Shown here one piece after another: positions 4,250 to 6,333 of a stretch of DNA of 6,333 nucleotides (positions within the stretch are counted from its first letter, which is position 1; each line of letters begins with the position of its first letter). Location: NCBI GenBank assembly GCA_031282235.1, contig JAITED010000149.1, forward strand, positions 1 to 6,333. Reading direction: 5' to 3'. Position numbers and translations under genes: made by a program. The stretch comes from Propionibacteriaceae bacterium (GTDB lineage: Bacteria; Actinomycetota; Actinomycetes; Propionibacteriales; Propionibacteriaceae). The notes under the pieces are model-generated. The model was not told the origin of the DNA, did no database searches, and saw nothing but the letters and a program-made list of their open reading frames with translations.

Positions 4250-6333
4250 ATGGGCGATTCTCTGATAGTGCGCGGCGCGCGTGAGCACAACCTCAAAAAC
4301 ATCTCTTTGAGTTTGCCGCGCGACAAGATGATTGTCTTTACCGGCTTATCGGGTTCCGGCAAATCCTCGTTGGCGTTCGACACCATCTTCGCCGAGGGGC
4401 AGCGCCGTTACGTCGAATCGCTCTCGTCGTATGCCCGGCAGTTCCTAGGGCAGATGGATAAACCGGCGGTGGACTTCATTGAGGGGCTTTCGCCTGCGGT
4501 GTCGATAGACCAAAAATCCACCAGCCGTAACCCCCGCTCCACCGTGGGCACCATCACCGAGATATACGATTACCTCCGGCTGCTCTACGCCCGTATCGGA
4601 GTGCCGCACTGTCAGGTGTGCGGCGCTGCCATCACGAAACAGACCCCACAACAGATTGTTGACCAGCTGCTGGCACTGCCGGAGGGCACGCGCTTTCAAG
4701 TGCTGGCACCGGTGGTGCGCGGCCGCAAGGGGGAGTATAACGAGCTGTTTGGGCAGTTGGCCGGGCAGGGTTTTGCCAGAGCCCAGGTGGACGGTGAGGT
4801 TTATCAGCTTGCTACGCCGCCCACGCTCGATAAGCAGAAGAAACACGACATTGACGTGGTGGTTGACCGGGTGGCGGTGAAAGCTGCCGCCCAGCAGCGC
4901 ATCACCGATTCGGTGGAGACGGCGCTGGAGTTAGCCGGGGGCATCATCACTATCGACTTTGTGGATAAGGGTGCCAAAGACCCGGAACGAGTGCGGCGTT
5001 TCTCCCGCGATCTCGCCTGCCCCAACGGGCATGACGTGGCCATTGAGGAGTTGGAGCCGCGCCAGTTTTCGTTCAACGCCCCTTGGGGAGCTTGCCCGGC
5101 GTGTACGGGGCTGGGTATCGCGTTGGAACCTGACCCCCGGCTCATCATCCCCGACGTGACTAGGAGTTTGAGTGAGGGGGCGATAGCGCCTTGGGCTACG
5201 CCGTGGGTGGCCTCACACTATCAACGGGTGTTTGAGGGGTTGGCCGATGGGGCAGGGTTCGACCTCAGCACCCCGTGGGAGGAGTTGCCGGAACCTGTTC
5301 GGGCGCTGCTGCTAAACGGGGTGAGCGACCCGGTGTATGTCACTTATCGCAACCGCTTTGGCCGCACCCGCACTTGGAGTCAGAAGTACGAAGGGGTGTT
5401 GCCCCACGTCAAGCGGCGCTATGAGGAAGCGGACACCGACTCGGCTAGGGAACGCTGGGGGCAATACATGCGGGAAATCCCTTGCCCCACCTGCAAGGGC
5501 GACCGGCTGAAACCGTCCAGTTTGGCGGTCACTATCGCCGAGCGCAACATCGCCCAGCTGGCGGCGCTCTCCATCGCGGAGGTGCGCACCTTCCTGCAAG
5601 CCCTAGAGTTGTCGGCGCGGGATGCCGTCATCGCAGAGCGGGTGTTGAAAGAGATTCAGGAGCGGTTACGGTTCCTGCTGGATGTGGGGTTGGATTATCT
5701 CACGCTGTCGCGCGCGGCAGGGTCGCTCTCCGGCGGCGAGGCGCAGCGGATCCGGTTGGCCACCCAAATCGGCTCTGGGCTTACCGGGGTGCTATACGTT
5801 TTAGATGAACCCTCCATCGGTTTACACCAGCGCGACAACCACCGCCTAGTGGAAACCCTTTTGCGACTACGGGATTTAGGTAACACTCTCATCGTGGTGG
5901 AGCACGATGAGGACACCATCCGTGCCGCCGACTGGGTGGTTGACATCGGCCCGGGAGCCGGGGAACACGGTGGCGAAGTGGTGGTGTCTGGCACGGTGGC
6001 CGACCTGTTGGCAGAACCGCGTTCCATCACCGGAGCGTATTTGACGGGTAAGCGTTCCATCCCCACTCCCACTACGCGGCGCGACGGCAACGGGGGCGCT
6101 GTCAGAGTGGTGGAGGCCGCAGAGAACAATCTGCGTCGTATCTCAGTGGCGTTTCCACTGGGCAAGTTCATCGCCATCACCGGGGTGTCCGGCTCCGGCA
6201 AATCCACTCTGGTCAATCAGATTCTCTACACCGAGTTGGCGCGTCGCATCTACGGCGCGAAAGCCATCCCGGGGGCGCATCGCACCATCACGGGCACAGA
6301 GCACATCGACAAGGTGATTCATGTTGACCAATC
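4250..6333 (+). CDS. uvrA: Excinuclease ABC subunit UvrA, N-terminal 694 residues (3' end outside window)
   Basis: UvrA is the dimeric ABC-type ATPase that finds DNA lesions and hands them to UvrB in nucleotide excision repair. The frame is open from ATG 4250 to the right edge; the family runs to roughly 940-980 residues, so about 70 percent is present. Visible parts are the first Walker A GLSGSGKSS (32-40), a CxxC pair C121/C124, the UvrB-binding and insertion region (about 130-250), a zinc-type cluster C257/H261/C282/C285, a CxxC pair C412/C415 before GDRLKP, the first ABC signature LSGGEAQRIRLA (493-504), Walker B with LDEPSIGL (518-525), H-loop EHD (551-553) and the second Walker A GVSGSGKST (645-653). 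The second signature and third zinc module lie beyond the edge. The start is fixed by the family-like opening MGDSLIVRGAREHNL and by the promoter spacing. There is no Shine-Dalgarno, so the mRNA is probably leaderless. No frameshift or stop is seen. Confidence 0.98.
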   Translation, partial: MGDSLIVRGAREHNLKNISLSLPRDKMIVFTGLSGSGKSSLAFDTIFAEGQRRYVESLSSYARQFLGQMDKPAVDFIEGLSPAVSIDQKSTSRNPRSTVGTITEIYDYLRLLYARIGVPHCQVCGAAITKQTPQQIVDQLLALPEGTRFQVLAPVVRGRKGEYNELFGQLAGQGFARAQVDGEVYQLATPPTLDKQKKHDIDVVVDRVAVKAAAQQRITDSVETALELAGGIITIDFVDKGAKDPERVRRFSRDLACPNGHDVAIEELEPRQFSFNAPWGACPACTGLGIALEPDPRLIIPDVTRSLSEGAIAPWATPWVASHYQRVFEGLADGAGFDLSTPWEELPEPVRALLLNGVSDPVYVTYRNRFGRTRTWSQKYEGVLPHVKRRYEEADTDSARERWGQYMREIPCPTCKGDRLKPSSLAVTIAERNIAQLAALSIAEVRTFLQALELSARDAVIAERVLKEIQERLRFLLDVGLDYLTLSRAAGSLSGGEAQRIRLATQIGSGLTGVLYVLDEPSIGLHQRDNHRLVETLLRLRDLGNTLIVVEHDEDTIRAADWVVDIGPGAGEHGGEVVVSGTVADLLAEPRSITGAYLTGKRSIPTPTTRRDGNGGAVRVVEAAENNLRRISVAFPLGKFIAITGVSGSGKSTLVNQILYTELARRIYGAKAIPGAHRTITGTEHIDKVIHVDQ

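Noticed and set aside
4245..4265. ATG at 4245 as the uvrA start
   Set aside because: It is out of the UvrA frame and meets a stop after six codons; it is also only 2 bases from the -10.
5291..5300. GAACCTGTTC as a LexA/SOS box
   Set aside because: It is inside uvrA coding sequence, lacks the usual spacing between GAAC and GTTC, and is not near a promoter.

Overview
The window reads as chromosome from an actinobacterium of moderately high GC. Three things suggest this: UvrB, UvrA and the TerC-family protein all have an actinobacterial flavour; both uvr genes carry a promoter motif (TGTCRGTG-N8-TANNNT) described in mycobacteria and other actinobacteria; and both uvr genes look leaderless, which is common in that phylum. 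The repeat-bearing surface protein at the left edge would fit a host-associated member such as the Actinomycetaceae, but that is a guess. All four genes are on the + strand.

Layout: (1) 1-875, the C-terminal part of a surface protein: leucine-rich (BspA-like) repeats, an InlB B-repeat-like module, an acidic linker, and a C-terminal membrane anchor preceded by a degenerate sorting-signal-like VALTG. (2) 931-3009, complete uvrB. (3) 3010-3187, a 178-base leader with a perfect 6+1+6 palindrome. (4) 3188-4168, a complete TerC-family multi-pass membrane protein. (5) 4169-4249, a short gap with a bulged hairpin followed by the uvrA promoter. (6) 4250-6333, the first 694 codons of uvrA, cut by the right edge.

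How the genes work together: UvrA and UvrB form the damage-recognition complex of nucleotide excision repair. They are not in one simple operon here. Each has its own promoter, and the two promoters match almost base for base: TGTC(G/A)GTG, exactly 8 bases, TANNNT, exactly 7 bases, ATG. This is the signature of the LexA-independent DNA-damage promoter recognised with PafBC in mycobacteria (RecA-NDp). No LexA/SOS box is visible upstream of either gene. The TerC gene between them has its own leader and is probably controlled separately or by read-through. I see no RNA gene, transposon, CRISPR array or clearly new multi-gene system. The most rewarding signal is the twin damage-inducible, leaderless promoter arrangement.
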